DNA of 7,107 nt from Gammaproteobacteria bacterium (GCA_030426065.1 JAUHZH010000111.1:1-7107); one strand, 5' to 3'. Positions 1-6,037 are shown, counted from the first letter of the stretch. Numbers and translations are program-made. The notes: generated from the letters alone by a model not told the origin.

Positions 1-1
1 C

Positions 2-1780
2 AAAACGGGCACCGGGATAGCCAGTGACCACAAGGTGATGCTGGAATTGCAACGGATTGTCGGTGCTTTTGAAATAGAATCGTTTGATGATTTCCCGATC
101 CCGTTCAGGGCCGTCACCACAGACCTCAATGCCGGTGAACCTTATGTCATTGATCATGGTGATTTGGCGATGGCGATGCGGGCTTCAATGGCCGTGCCGC
201 TGTTGTTCGGCCCGGTCAAACACCACGACAGGATGCTGGTTGATGGTGGGATTCTGAACAACTTGCCAGTGGATGTGGTCAAGGCCATGGGTGCCGACAT
301 CGTGATTGCCGTCAACATCGCCTCGCCTTTGGCCCAGGTCGATGAGAACTCTTCTTTGATTTCGGTCACTTACCAAAGCATCGATGTCAGCTTGGTTCAA
401 AACACCATCAGGTCATCCAAATTGGCAGACATTTTGATCGCGCCAGAACTGGGAGAATTGACGGCATCTGATTTCAAGGAAAGCAAAACCTTTGCCAATT
501 TGGGGTATTTGAGTGTGTTCGAACATTCAGCCGCGCTCGAAGGGTTGCGATTGGATGACCAAGCTTTCATGGCCCATTTGGAAAGCCGTAATTTTTTGCC
601 GAGGGACATCCCAAGCGTCATCCAGTTTGTTGACATCGAGGGCAACAAAAGGACTGCAACCAAAAGGCTTTACAACAAAACCAAGGACCTGATTGGACAG
701 CCTTTTGATGTTCAGACTTTGCAAAGGCGCACCGATGAAATTGTGGCCGGTGAAGAAGACATCCAAGTCATGACTTACCACATCACGGAAAGTGAGCAGG
801 GTAAAGGCGTGACCTTTCAGGTGAAAGAAAAAAAATGGGGGCCTGACTACTTGAAGTTTGGCTTGCAAGTGGCCGATGACTACGATTCCAACACCCGTTT
901 GTCGATGTTGATCAGGCACCAGCGCCACAACATCAACAGCAAAGGCGCGCACTGGACCAATGACATCAGTTTGGGTTCGGTGTTGTCCTGGCATTCTGAG
1001 TTATACCAACCGTTGGATTTTGATGAACGTTTTTTTGCCACTGCAGATTTGTACTTGGCCAAAGAAAACCGGCGTTTTTTCCATGGACTGGATGCGGTTG
1101 GAGAATATGACCTCAAAGAATATGGCTTTGGATTGGGCTTGGGATACAACCCATCTGAAAACACAGAATGGCGAGCGGGCCTTTGGTACATGGATGAAAG
1201 TGTGGTCTCCACCATCAATGTGGTCGACTTCAACACGGCGATAGACCGCACCGTGGGGATTAAAATCCAGTACGGTTATGACACCTTGGAAAAAGCGATT
1301 GCGCCCCGATTTGGCGATGACTTCAGTGCCGAGTTGGGTGTTTTTGACCGGGTTCAATGGCTTAAATTCAGCGGCTACCGCCACTTTCCGATGTTGGAAC
1401 GGTCGGCGTTGAGTATCGGGCTTAAAGCTGCATTTTCTCACCTAACGCGCAACGATGAGTACCTGTTCGCATACGGTGGCATTGATGATTTTGCTGGCTA
1501 CCCGACCCATGCACTGTTGGGCTTGAATGCTTTTGTCGCGGAAGTCGGTTGGTTCACTGAATTGCCTCAAATCAAATTGCCTGTGGTCGGCAGCCCGGAT
1601 GTGATTGTCAAAAGCCACTGGGGCAATGTGTGGCAAAACAACATCCAATTGAAAGACATGAAATACGGACTGTCAGCTGGCATTTCCTTTGATGTGCAAG
1701 ACACGGTGTTGTTCCTTGGCAGTGGGTATTCTCGTGACGGTGAATTGCGCTTTTATTTGCGCTTAGGCACAGGGTTTTGA
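2..1780 (+). CDS. Patatin-like phospholipase with POTRA and outer-membrane beta-barrel (PlpD-like, type Vd autotransporter), 5' truncated
   Basis: Predicted secreted lipolytic enzyme fused to its own outer-membrane translocator. The frame is open to the left edge and the codons before the first GTG/ATG (35-40) read TGIASDHK, matching the patatin region before the second half of the catalytic domain. The gene therefore starts outside the window, and the nucleophile motif GxSxG is not visible. Seen here (numbered from the GTG at 35): FPIPFRAVTTDL (20-31), the conserved RASMAVP stretch (49-55), and the catalytic Asp in DGG (D70, bases 242-244) followed by NNLPVDV. About residues 193-266 resemble a POTRA domain. 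The rest is rich in alternating aromatic strands, contains FAGYP (an Omp85-like F-x-G-Y/F motif) and ends in YLRLGTGF, with a terminal Phe typical of outer-membrane barrels. The patatin-POTRA-barrel order is that of PlpD of Pseudomonas. It converges on ligA. The family is clear; the substrate is unknown. Confidence 0.9.
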   Translation, partial: KTGTGIASDHKVMLELQRIVGAFEIESFDDFPIPFRAVTTDLNAGEPYVIDHGDLAMAMRASMAVPLLFGPVKHHDRMLVDGGILNNLPVDVVKAMGADIVIAVNIASPLAQVDENSSLISVTYQSIDVSLVQNTIRSSKLADILIAPELGELTASDFKESKTFANLGYLSVFEHSAALEGLRLDDQAFMAHLESRNFLPRDIPSVIQFVDIEGNKRTATKRLYNKTKDLIGQPFDVQTLQRRTDEIVAGEEDIQVMTYHITESEQGKGVTFQVKEKKWGPDYLKFGLQVADDYDSNTRLSMLIRHQRHNINSKGAHWTNDISLGSVLSWHSELYQPLDFDERFFATADLYLAKENRRFFHGLDAVGEYDLKEYGFGLGLGYNPSENTEWRAGLWYMDESVVSTINVVDFNTAIDRTVGIKIQYGYDTLEKAIAPRFGDDFSAELGVFDRVQWLKFSGYRHFPMLERSALSIGLKAAFSHLTRNDEYLFAYGGIDDFAGYPTHALLGLNAFVAEVGWFTELPQIKLPVVGSPDVIVKSHWGNVWQNNIQLKDMKYGLSAGISFDVQDTVLFLGSGYSRDGELRFYLRLGTGF

Positions 1781-1829
1781 TTACCTGACCAAGTACAGGA
1801 CACTACACAAGCTCAGGACACTACACTGG
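1774..1829 (-). repeat. Intergenic repeat copy A: two tandem half-units
   Basis: Read on the minus strand, the core TGTAGTGTCCTG occurs twice in the same orientation with an 18-bp period. The plus-strand CAGGACACTACAC is exact at 1796-1808 and 1814-1826. The inner unit (1789-1808) ends in TACTTGG, then three bases, then GGTAATCA, matching the extended motif of the other copies (GGTTATCAG). This extension covers the last Phe codon and the stop codon of the patatin gene (1775-1780). The copy fills most of the 68-bp gap between convergent patatin and ligA genes. There is no inverted partner, so it should not fold into the long stem seen in copy C, and no T-rich terminator tail is present. Confidence 0.75.
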
Positions 1830-1848
1830 CACAGGGCGTTATGCTGAC

Positions 1849-3876
1849 TCAATCAGTGATTTGATCGATCAACCACTGTTCATCCACCACTTGAATGCCC
1901 AATTCTTGGGCTTTGGTGAGCTTAGAGCCGGCGTTTTCACCGGCCACTAGCAGGTCGGTTTTGGCTGAAACAGAACCGGTCACTTTGGCCCCGAGGTTTT
2001 GCAAAGCAGATTTTGCTTCGCTGCGGGTCAGTTGGTTCAGCTTACCGGTCAACACCACCGTTTGGCCGGCCAGGGTCTGTTGTGCGTCGTCTATTGATTC
2101 AATGGCAGGCCATTGGATGCCATGGTCCAATAAGTCATGGATGACTTTTAGGTTTTCTGGTTGTTTGAAATAGGCCAAGATCCGGTCGGCCACAACGGTG
2201 CCCACATCAGGTAAGGCAACCAATGTATCGGTATCGGCTTGGATGATGGCGTCCAAAGATTTCAATTCGTTCGCCAAAGTCAAAGCCGTGGCTTCTCCCA
2301 CTTCCCTGATGCCCAACGCATATAAAAAACGAGGCAGGGTGGTTTGTTTGCTTTTCTCAATTCCGGTCAACAGGTTTTGCGCCGATTTGCTTGCCATGCG
2401 TTCCAACCCGGCGGCTTGTGATTCTGTGATTTGGTAGAGGTCGGCAGGGTTGTTGATCAATCCGGCATCGACCAATTGTTCTACCAGTTTATCGCCCAAT
2501 CCATCGATGTCCATGGCTTTTCGGGAAGCAAAGTGTTTGATCGCTTCTTTGCGTTGGGCGTCACAACCCAAACCATTGAGGCAGCGCAGCACCGCTTCTC
2601 CTTCGGGTTTGTGTAATTCACTTTGGCAGACTGGGCAATGACTGGGCATGACGAAGGCTTGGCTGTTCTCAGGCCGTTTGCTGAGCACCACTTTGACCAC
2701 TTCTGGGATCACATCGCCCGCGCGCCTGACAAAAACAGTGTCTCCAACGCGAACGTCTTTGCGCCTGATTTCATCTTCATTGTGTAAAGTGGCGTTGGTG
2801 ACCGTGACGCCACCGACTGTGACGGGTTTGAGGCGAGCCACCGGTGTGATGCTGCCGGTTCGTCCGACCTGAACTTCGATGTTGTCAATTTGGGTGGTGG
2901 CTTCCTCAGCGGGGAACTTGTGTGCTGTGGCCCACCGGGGCGCTTTAGTAACAAAGCCCAAAGCGGCTTGGTGATCCAAATCATCGACTTTGTAAACCAC
3001 CCCATCGATGTCAAAATCCAAGCTTGAACGGACTTGTCCGATGTGCTGGTAATATGCCATGCACCCGGCCGCGCCAATGACCACTTGATTGAGCGCATTG
3101 ATTTGAAAACCCAGTTCGCTCAACCATTGCATGGAATCGGAGTGTCGTGTGAATTGAACCGAATCGCTGGTGGCGCCCAAAGCATAAGCATAAAAGGACA
3201 GGGGGCGTTGTGCCGTTTTGCGAGGATCCAATTGTCGCAAAGAACCGGCCGCACCGTTGCGGGGGTTGGCAAACACTTTCTCCCCATGGGCTTCTGCCCA
3301 CTCATTGTATTTTTTGAACCCAGAACGTGGCATCACCACTTCTCCCCTGACCTCGAGCAATTCGGGCGCGTGTTCGGTGGCCAGTTTCAGGGGCACAGAG
3401 GGCAGGGTTTTGATGTTCGCTGTGATGTTTTCACCTTGGCTGCCATCACCCCGTGTGGCCGCCATCACCAATTGGCCGTTTTCGTAGCGCAAACTGACGG
3501 CCAAACCATCCAACTTGGGTTCGGCTGCGTAGGCCACATTGCTTTTGAGTTCAGCACCTGATTTGAGCAACTGTTTTTGAATACGTTCGTCAAACGCGTG
3601 GAGTTCTGATTCAGTGAAAACGTTGCCCAATGACAACATGGGCAAAGCATGCGCCACACTTTCAAAGTGTGACAAGGGTTGATCGGCGACACGCTGGGAA
3701 GGTGAATCAGAGGCGATGTGATCAGGGTGTTCGGCTTCGTATGCTAATAAGGCCTGATAGAGGCGATCATATTCACCGTCACTGATTTCAGGGTCGTCGT
3801 GAACATAGTACTGTTTGGCATGGTGATTCAGCTGCTGTACCAGTGACAGGTAGTCTGCACGAGGTGTTGAATTCAT
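1849..3876 (-). CDS. ligA: NAD+-dependent DNA ligase LigA
   Basis: Seals 3'-OH/5'-phosphate nicks in duplex DNA using NAD+; essential for joining Okazaki fragments and for repair in the cytoplasm. The 675 residues compare with about 671 in E. coli, so it is full length. Domains in order: the N-terminal Ia region binding NMN (YYVHDDPEISDGEYD, 23-37); the adenylation domain with catalytic Lys in KLDG (K121), TRGDG (141-145), ANPRNGAAGSLRQLD (203-217), DGVVYKV (291-297) and HKFPAEE (319-325); an OB fold; a four-Cys zinc finger (C414, C417, C432, C438); helix-hairpin-helix repeats (about 450-585); and a C-terminal BRCT domain (about 601-675). The ATG overlaps the zipA stop as ATGA (3873-3876), and no clear Shine-Dalgarno lies upstream, so translation is probably coupled to zipA. 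All catalytic residues are present; nothing suggests decay. Confidence 0.98.
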   Translation of the reverse strand: MNSTPRADYLSLVQQLNHHAKQYYVHDDPEISDGEYDRLYQALLAYEAEHPDHIASDSPSQRVADQPLSHFESVAHALPMLSLGNVFTESELHAFDERIQKQLLKSGAELKSNVAYAAEPKLDGLAVSLRYENGQLVMAATRGDGSQGENITANIKTLPSVPLKLATEHAPELLEVRGEVVMPRSGFKKYNEWAEAHGEKVFANPRNGAAGSLRQLDPRKTAQRPLSFYAYALGATSDSVQFTRHSDSMQWLSELGFQINALNQVVIGAAGCMAYYQHIGQVRSSLDFDIDGVVYKVDDLDHQAALGFVTKAPRWATAHKFPAEEATTQIDNIEVQVGRTGSITPVARLKPVTVGGVTVTNATLHNEDEIRRKDVRVGDTVFVRRAGDVIPEVVKVVLSKRPENSQAFVMPSHCPVCQSELHKPEGEAVLRCLNGLGCDAQRKEAIKHFASRKAMDIDGLGDKLVEQLVDAGLINNPADLYQITESQAAGLERMASKSAQNLLTGIEKSKQTTLPRFLYALGIREVGEATALTLANELKSLDAIIQADTDTLVALPDVGTVVADRILAYFKQPENLKVIHDLLDHGIQWPAIESIDDAQQTLAGQTVVLTGKLNQLTRSEAKSALQNLGAKVTGSVSAKTDLLVAGENAGSKLTKAQELGIQVVDEQWLIDQITD

Positions 3877-4481
3877 GGGTTGTTGATTTCAAATTGGCGC
3901 ATTTCTTCTCGCATGGACGCGATCCTTTGGCGAGAAAAGGCCGAATGGTTGTCATCGGTCAGGTAGCCATCGAGTATTTCACACATTCGGGTTGCTACAG
4001 GGAAAAGGGTGTCCCACATGTCCAAAGCACTCATGGTGCCAGGCAGCTGCATGATGAATGCCAACCCAGTGGTGCGCATGTCGACATCAAAAATACCTGG
4101 TTTGAGCATGTTGGCAACCAAAAACAACATTTCTTTTTCGTTGCCTATGCGGCGGTAACGATAAAACAAATGATCATCACTGTATTCCAGACCTGCTTTG
4201 TGGGCCGCGTCTTTGATTTGGTGCCAGTCAAACTGCAAACCGTCTTTGGCATGTAAAAACAGCGTCACGACTTTGCCATGGTTTTTGGTGTCAGATTTGA
4301 CCAAGGCCTTGGCTGGGATGTTGTGGCTTTCTTGTTCCAGGGTGGGGTCAATTTGAAACAGTTCGTCTTCTTCGAAATCGCTCCGGGTGATGTTGGGTTT
4401 GCGGCTGCCAAAATAGTACATCAAGCCCAAAATAATGAGGCCAATGACAGCGATCAATATGCGTAATTCAAGTGCGTCCAC
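3873..4481 (-). CDS. zipA: Cell division protein ZipA (short-linker form, non-ATG start)
   Basis: Inner-membrane protein that anchors and stabilises the FtsZ ring at the division site. With the GTG start at 4479-4481 the product has 202 residues: one membrane segment at about 7-24, then GSRK, an acidic linker of only about 45 residues, then the FtsZ-binding domain (about 69-199) with the signature FLVANMLKPGIFD. No ATG is available: the frame is open back to a TAA at 4518-4520, offering TTG at 4500-4502 and 4491-4493 and GTG at 4479-4481. I prefer the GTG because the product then begins MDALELRILI, in register with MMQDLRLILI of E. coli ZipA. The longer 209-residue form from TTG 4502 remains possible. 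None has a good Shine-Dalgarno. E. coli ZipA (328 residues) has a much longer linker rich in Pro and Gln. Probably an operon with ligA (4-bp overlap). Confidence 0.95.
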   Translation of the reverse strand: MDALELRILIAVIGLIILGLMYYFGSRKPNITRSDFEEDELFQIDPTLEQESHNIPAKALVKSDTKNHGKVVTLFLHAKDGLQFDWHQIKDAAHKAGLEYSDDHLFYRYRRIGNEKEMLFLVANMLKPGIFDVDMRTTGLAFIMQLPGTMSALDMWDTLFPVATRMCEILDGYLTDDNHSAFSRQRIASMREEMRQFEINNP

Positions 4482-4507
4482 AAAGCGATTCAAAGTAATC
4501 AAACAGG

Positions 4508-4543
4508 TAAGTGAATCTTACAGAATAGATGCTTTGACTGCAA
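4508..4543 (-). promoter_or_regulatory. Candidate sigma70 promoter for zipA-ligA
   Basis: On the minus strand, TTGCAG (4538-4543) and TAAGAT (4515-4520) are separated by exactly 17 bp. Both are moderate matches to the -35 and -10 consensus. Transcription would start near 4508, leaving about 27 nt before the preferred GTG but only a few before the TTG at 4502, which mildly favours the GTG. The -35 box directly abuts the edge of repeat element B (4544), so the element may have replaced older upstream sequence. Inferred from sequence only. Confidence 0.35.
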
Positions 4544-4583
4544 CCTAGTGTAGTGTCCTGAACTTGGATAGGTTATCAGAAGT

Positions 4584-4670
4584 CATCAAATGCGCCAAGA
4601 CAAGGCGCAGCTTGCAGGTAATGGCCATCCCCTTAGCAAAAGCTGCAACGCCGTATTGGGGCATTTGATG
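4584..4670. repeat. Hairpin 1 of element B
   Basis: The arm CATCAAATGC (4584-4593) pairs perfectly with GCATTTGATG (4661-4670). The stem continues, after a G/G mismatch, with CCAA (4595-4598) against TTGG (4656-4659), then GGCG (4604-4607) with CGCC (4649-4652) and CAGCT (4608-4612) with AGCTG (4641-4645). The loop side carries the palindrome TGGCCA. The stem folds on either strand. Confidence 0.75.
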
Positions 4671-4682
4671 GCTTCCCTTCGG

Positions 4683-4781
4683 GCGAACTGGGAAACCGCC
4701 CTCTACTGCGTTGTCATCCTTGAAAAGGAAGTGGCCATTCCCAGCGGATGACGCCTTGTATAGGGCAGTTTCACAGTCCGC
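4683..4781. repeat. Hairpin 2 of element B
   Basis: The left arm from GCGAACTG (4683-4690) through GAAACCGCCCT to TCATCC (4714-4719) pairs with the right arm from GGATGA (4746-4751) through AGGGCAGTTTC to CAGTCCGC (4774-4781), with a few mismatches and one bulge. The loop contains TGGCCA and a flank that matches hairpin 1 at 14 of 17 bases (4616-4632 versus 4726-4742). The two hairpins therefore appear to be diverged copies of one unit. Confidence 0.75.
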
Positions 4782-4830
4782 TAATAGCCCACCAAGTTCA
4801 GTACACTAACTGGTGTGAACGGCTCTGGCG

Positions 4831-4862
4831 CTGATGTTGACATTTTGCTACACGCACATCAG
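4831..4862. repeat. Short dyad around a TTGACA box upstream of the small gene
   Basis: CTGATGT (4831-4837) is the exact reverse complement of ACATCAG (4856-4862), with 18 bases between. The spacer holds TTGACA (4837-4842), a perfect -35 hexamer, but no good -10 lies 16-18 bp downstream. It could be an operator-like dyad or chance; a 7-bp arm is short. Confidence 0.3.
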
Positions 4863-4895
4863 TAAACATGGACAGATTTTTTTTCAATCGTTTCC

Positions 4896-4908
4896 TACAA
4901 TGGTTCAC
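4896..4908 (+). promoter_or_regulatory. Candidate -10 box for the small basic gene
   Basis: TACAAT (4896-4901) matches the -10 consensus at five of six positions and would place the transcript start near 4908, about 24 nt before the ATG at 4932. The -35 side is poor: the best hexamer, TGGACA at 4869-4874, is 21 bp away, longer than usual, with a run of eight T (4877-4884) between. Confidence 0.35.
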
Positions 4909-4920
4909 ATGAAATGAAAA

Positions 4921-4926
4921 AGGGTG
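4921..4926 (+). promoter_or_regulatory. Ribosome binding site that selects the ATG at 4932
   Basis: AGGGTG lies five bases before ATG 4932. The alternative in-frame ATG at 4914 has no purine-rich site upstream, and this motif would lie inside its coding sequence. The downstream ATG is therefore preferred. Confidence 0.6.
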
Positions 4927-4931
4927 AAATC

Positions 4932-5132
4932 ATGAACACAATCAATCCAATCTCTAACATTCAAAAAAGAAACCAAAAGCTCAAAAGGTCTTCGGCTGTG
5001 GAAAAAAGAATTCGATTTTTGCAGCGAGAATTGGTCCGCTTGTCTTTTGATCCCAACAGCAGACCGGGGCTGTACCAGCAGCTGTTGAATTCGATAGAAA
5101 AAGAGCGTGCCAAAATTGGCTTGTTTTCTTGA
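4932..5132 (+). CDS. Small basic protein of unknown function, 66 residues
   Basis: I do not recognise the family. The product begins MNTINPISN and is rich in Lys and Arg, with predicted amphipathic helices: about 9-36 (RNQKLKRSSAVEKRIRFLQ and following) and about 46-61 (LYQQLLNSIEKERAK), separated by a DPNSRPG turn. It has no signal peptide, membrane segment or Cys, suggesting a cytoplasmic protein that may bind nucleic acid or a partner protein; that is inference from composition only. A good ribosome binding site, a plausible -10 box and a hairpin shortly after the stop support a real gene. A start at 4914 would add six residues (MKKGEI). It stands alone between repeat elements B and C, divergent from zipA and convergent with the yebC-family gene. 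Confidence 0.65.
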   Translation: MNTINPISNIQKRNQKLKRSSAVEKRIRFLQRELVRLSFDPNSRPGLYQQLLNSIEKERAKIGLFS

Positions 5133-5136
5133 TTGA

Positions 5137-5175
5137 ACAGGCCTTGTGAGACGCAAAGAAGTCAACAAGGCCTGT
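5137..5175. terminator. Hairpin after the small gene, probable terminator without a clear U-tract
   Basis: ACAGGCCTTGT (5137-5147) is the perfect reverse complement of ACAAGGCCTGT (5165-5175), with a 17-base loop that can pair a further GAC/GTC. It begins four bases after the stop of the small gene. The stem is followed by CTTAGTG, not a T-run, because repeat copy C starts at once. Termination is plausible but not certain. Confidence 0.45.
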
Positions 5176-5237
5176 CTTAGTGTGGTGTCCTCTATTTGGC
5201 TTCTGATAACCCAGCCAAGTACAGGGCACTACACTGG
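5176..5237. repeat. Intergenic repeat copy C: solo pair of inverted ends
   Basis: The left arm (5179-5200, AGTGTGGTGTCCTCTATTTGGC) and the reverse complement of the right arm match at 18 of 22 positions; the pairing then continues through GGCT/AGCC around a short loop. The right arm read on the minus strand carries the core, then GGTTATCAGAAG, just as the left end of element B does (17 of 20 bases from CTTGG onward). Copy C therefore resembles element B with both internal hairpins removed. It lies between convergent genes (small gene and yebC family) and would form a strong hairpin in transcripts from either side. Confidence 0.75.
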
Positions 5238-5256
5238 TGCAGAACACCAAACGAGG

Positions 5257-5976
5257 TCAAACTTCGGCATTGTGGAACACGTTTTGTACGTCTTCCAAGT
5301 CTTCCAACATGTTGATGAATTTGTCGAACAAAGCCAATTGCTCTTCATCGGTAATGGGGGCGGTACTTTGTGGCACGAACTGGATGTCATCGACTTCAAA
5401 GTCAATGCCTTCGAATGCTTCTTGTAAGGCTTGTTTGGCTTTGTAGTATTCCGTGTGTGGTGCAAAAACGGTGATCATGCCATCTTCACATTCAACATCG
5501 GTGACATCGACATCAGCTTCCATCAATGCTTCCAAAGCGGCGTCTTCATCATCACCGGCGAACGCCAGAATGGCACTGTGGTCAAACATGTGGCTGACCG
5601 CACCCTGGGTGCCGATTTTGCAATCGGTTTTTGTGAAGCACAAGCGCACATCTCCAAAAGTGCGGTTCGGGTTATCGGTCAAGCAATCAACAATCACCAT
5701 GCATCCCCCCGGGCCATAACCTTCATACCTCGCCACAGAGAAATCTTCACCGCCACCGCCTTTGGCTTTGTCCAAAGCTTTGCTGATGACGTGAGCGGGT
5801 ACTTGGGCTTTTTTGGCGCGGTCTAACAGGCTCCTTAATGCCAAGTTACCATCAGGTTCAACACCGCCTTGTTTGGCGCACACGTAAATTTCACGGCTGA
5901 ATTTGCTGTACACCTTGGCGTTGGCGTCAGAAGTTTTGGCCATGGATTCTTTTCTGTTTTGAAATGCTCTTCCCAT
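5257..5976 (-). CDS. YebC/PmpR family protein, YeeN-type
   Basis: A 239-residue member of the YebC/PmpR/TACO1 family. Family members have been described as DNA-binding transcription regulators and, more recently, as factors that help ribosomes through difficult sequences; which applies here cannot be read from sequence. Visible features: the N-terminal MGR start, KVYSKFSREIYVCAKQGG (21-38), AKKAQVPAHVISKALDKAKGG (54-74), the family hallmark RYEGYGPGG (83-91), NRTFGDVR (104-111), GAVSHMFD (125-132), an acidic central domain, and a C-terminal end DVQNVFHNAEV. The shorter basic N-terminus and the ending DVQNVFHN resemble E. coli YeeN (DVQKVYHN) more than YebC, which begins MAGHSKW. The ATG at 5974-5976 is supported by MGR and by a purine-rich AAAGAGA about 8-14 bases upstream; an internal ATG at 5943 would remove the conserved start. 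It lies downstream of trkH on the same strand. Confidence 0.93.
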   Translation of the reverse strand: MGRAFQNRKESMAKTSDANAKVYSKFSREIYVCAKQGGVEPDGNLALRSLLDRAKKAQVPAHVISKALDKAKGGGGEDFSVARYEGYGPGGCMVIVDCLTDNPNRTFGDVRLCFTKTDCKIGTQGAVSHMFDHSAILAFAGDDEDAALEALMEADVDVTDVECEDGMITVFAPHTEYYKAKQALQEAFEGIDFEVDDIQFVPQSTAPITDEEQLALFDKFINMLEDLEDVQNVFHNAEV

Positions 5977-5996
5977 CTTGAGTCTCTTTTGTCAGA

Positions 5997-6032
5997 AGGC
6001 GCTATTTTACTGTGTGGCAGTCAGAAAGCCAA
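5997..6032 (-). promoter_or_regulatory. Candidate sigma70 promoter for the YeeN-type gene
   Basis: On the minus strand, TTGGCT (6027-6032) and TAAAAT (6004-6009) are separated by exactly 17 bp; the -10 box matches consensus at five of six positions. The start would fall near 5997, about 20 nt before the ATG. The box lies just after the trkH stop (6038), in a 61-bp gap with no evident terminator, so the gene may be transcribed both from here and by read-through from trkH. Confidence 0.5.
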
Positions 6033-6037
6033 ACCCA

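Larger units (their letters stand above)
4544..4813. repeat. MITE-like element B: imperfect inverted ends around two large hairpins
   Basis: A non-coding block of about 270 bp filling most of the zipA/small-gene divergent spacer. The left end at 4551-4579 and the reverse complement of 4780-4808 align without gaps over 29 bp (TAGTGTMCTGAACTTGG then a weaker GGTTATCAG-like tail). The outer copies of the family core lie at 4544-4567 (plus) and 4792-4813 (minus). Between them are two consecutive hairpins. No open reading frame of note and no transposase are visible, so if mobile it would depend on proteins encoded elsewhere. I see no convincing target-site duplication; the left and right ends can be bounded by TA, but that is weak. 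An extragenic palindrome of the REP/BIME kind is an alternative reading. Confidence 0.7.

Noticed and set aside
527..994. Minus-strand open frame of 155 codons inside the patatin gene
   Set aside because: It lies antisense to a clearly coding beta-barrel gene, has no recognisable domain, and is explained as a shadow frame.
1796..1826. Two exact direct repeats of CAGGACACTACAC, considered as a remnant CRISPR
   Set aside because: Only two units of 13 bp with a 5-bp gap; the same motif recurs as inverted pairs elsewhere, and no cas genes are in view.
1781..1848. Bidirectional terminator between the patatin gene and ligA
   Set aside because: I found no stable inverted repeat followed by a T-run on either strand; the gap is filled by direct repeat units.
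3034..3561. Plus-strand open frame of 175 codons inside ligA
   Set aside because: It is antisense to the conserved adenylation domain of LigA; composition and lack of domains mark it as a shadow.
4837..4866. TTGACA at 4837 as a full promoter for the small gene
   Set aside because: At 16-18 bp spacing the available hexamers (for example CAGTAA at 4860) fit the -10 consensus poorly, so only the -10 at 4896 was listed as a candidate.
5431..5826. Plus-strand open frame of 131 codons opposite the yebC-family gene
   Set aside because: The opposite strand encodes conserved YebC-family motifs over the full length; this frame has no ribosome site or known domain.
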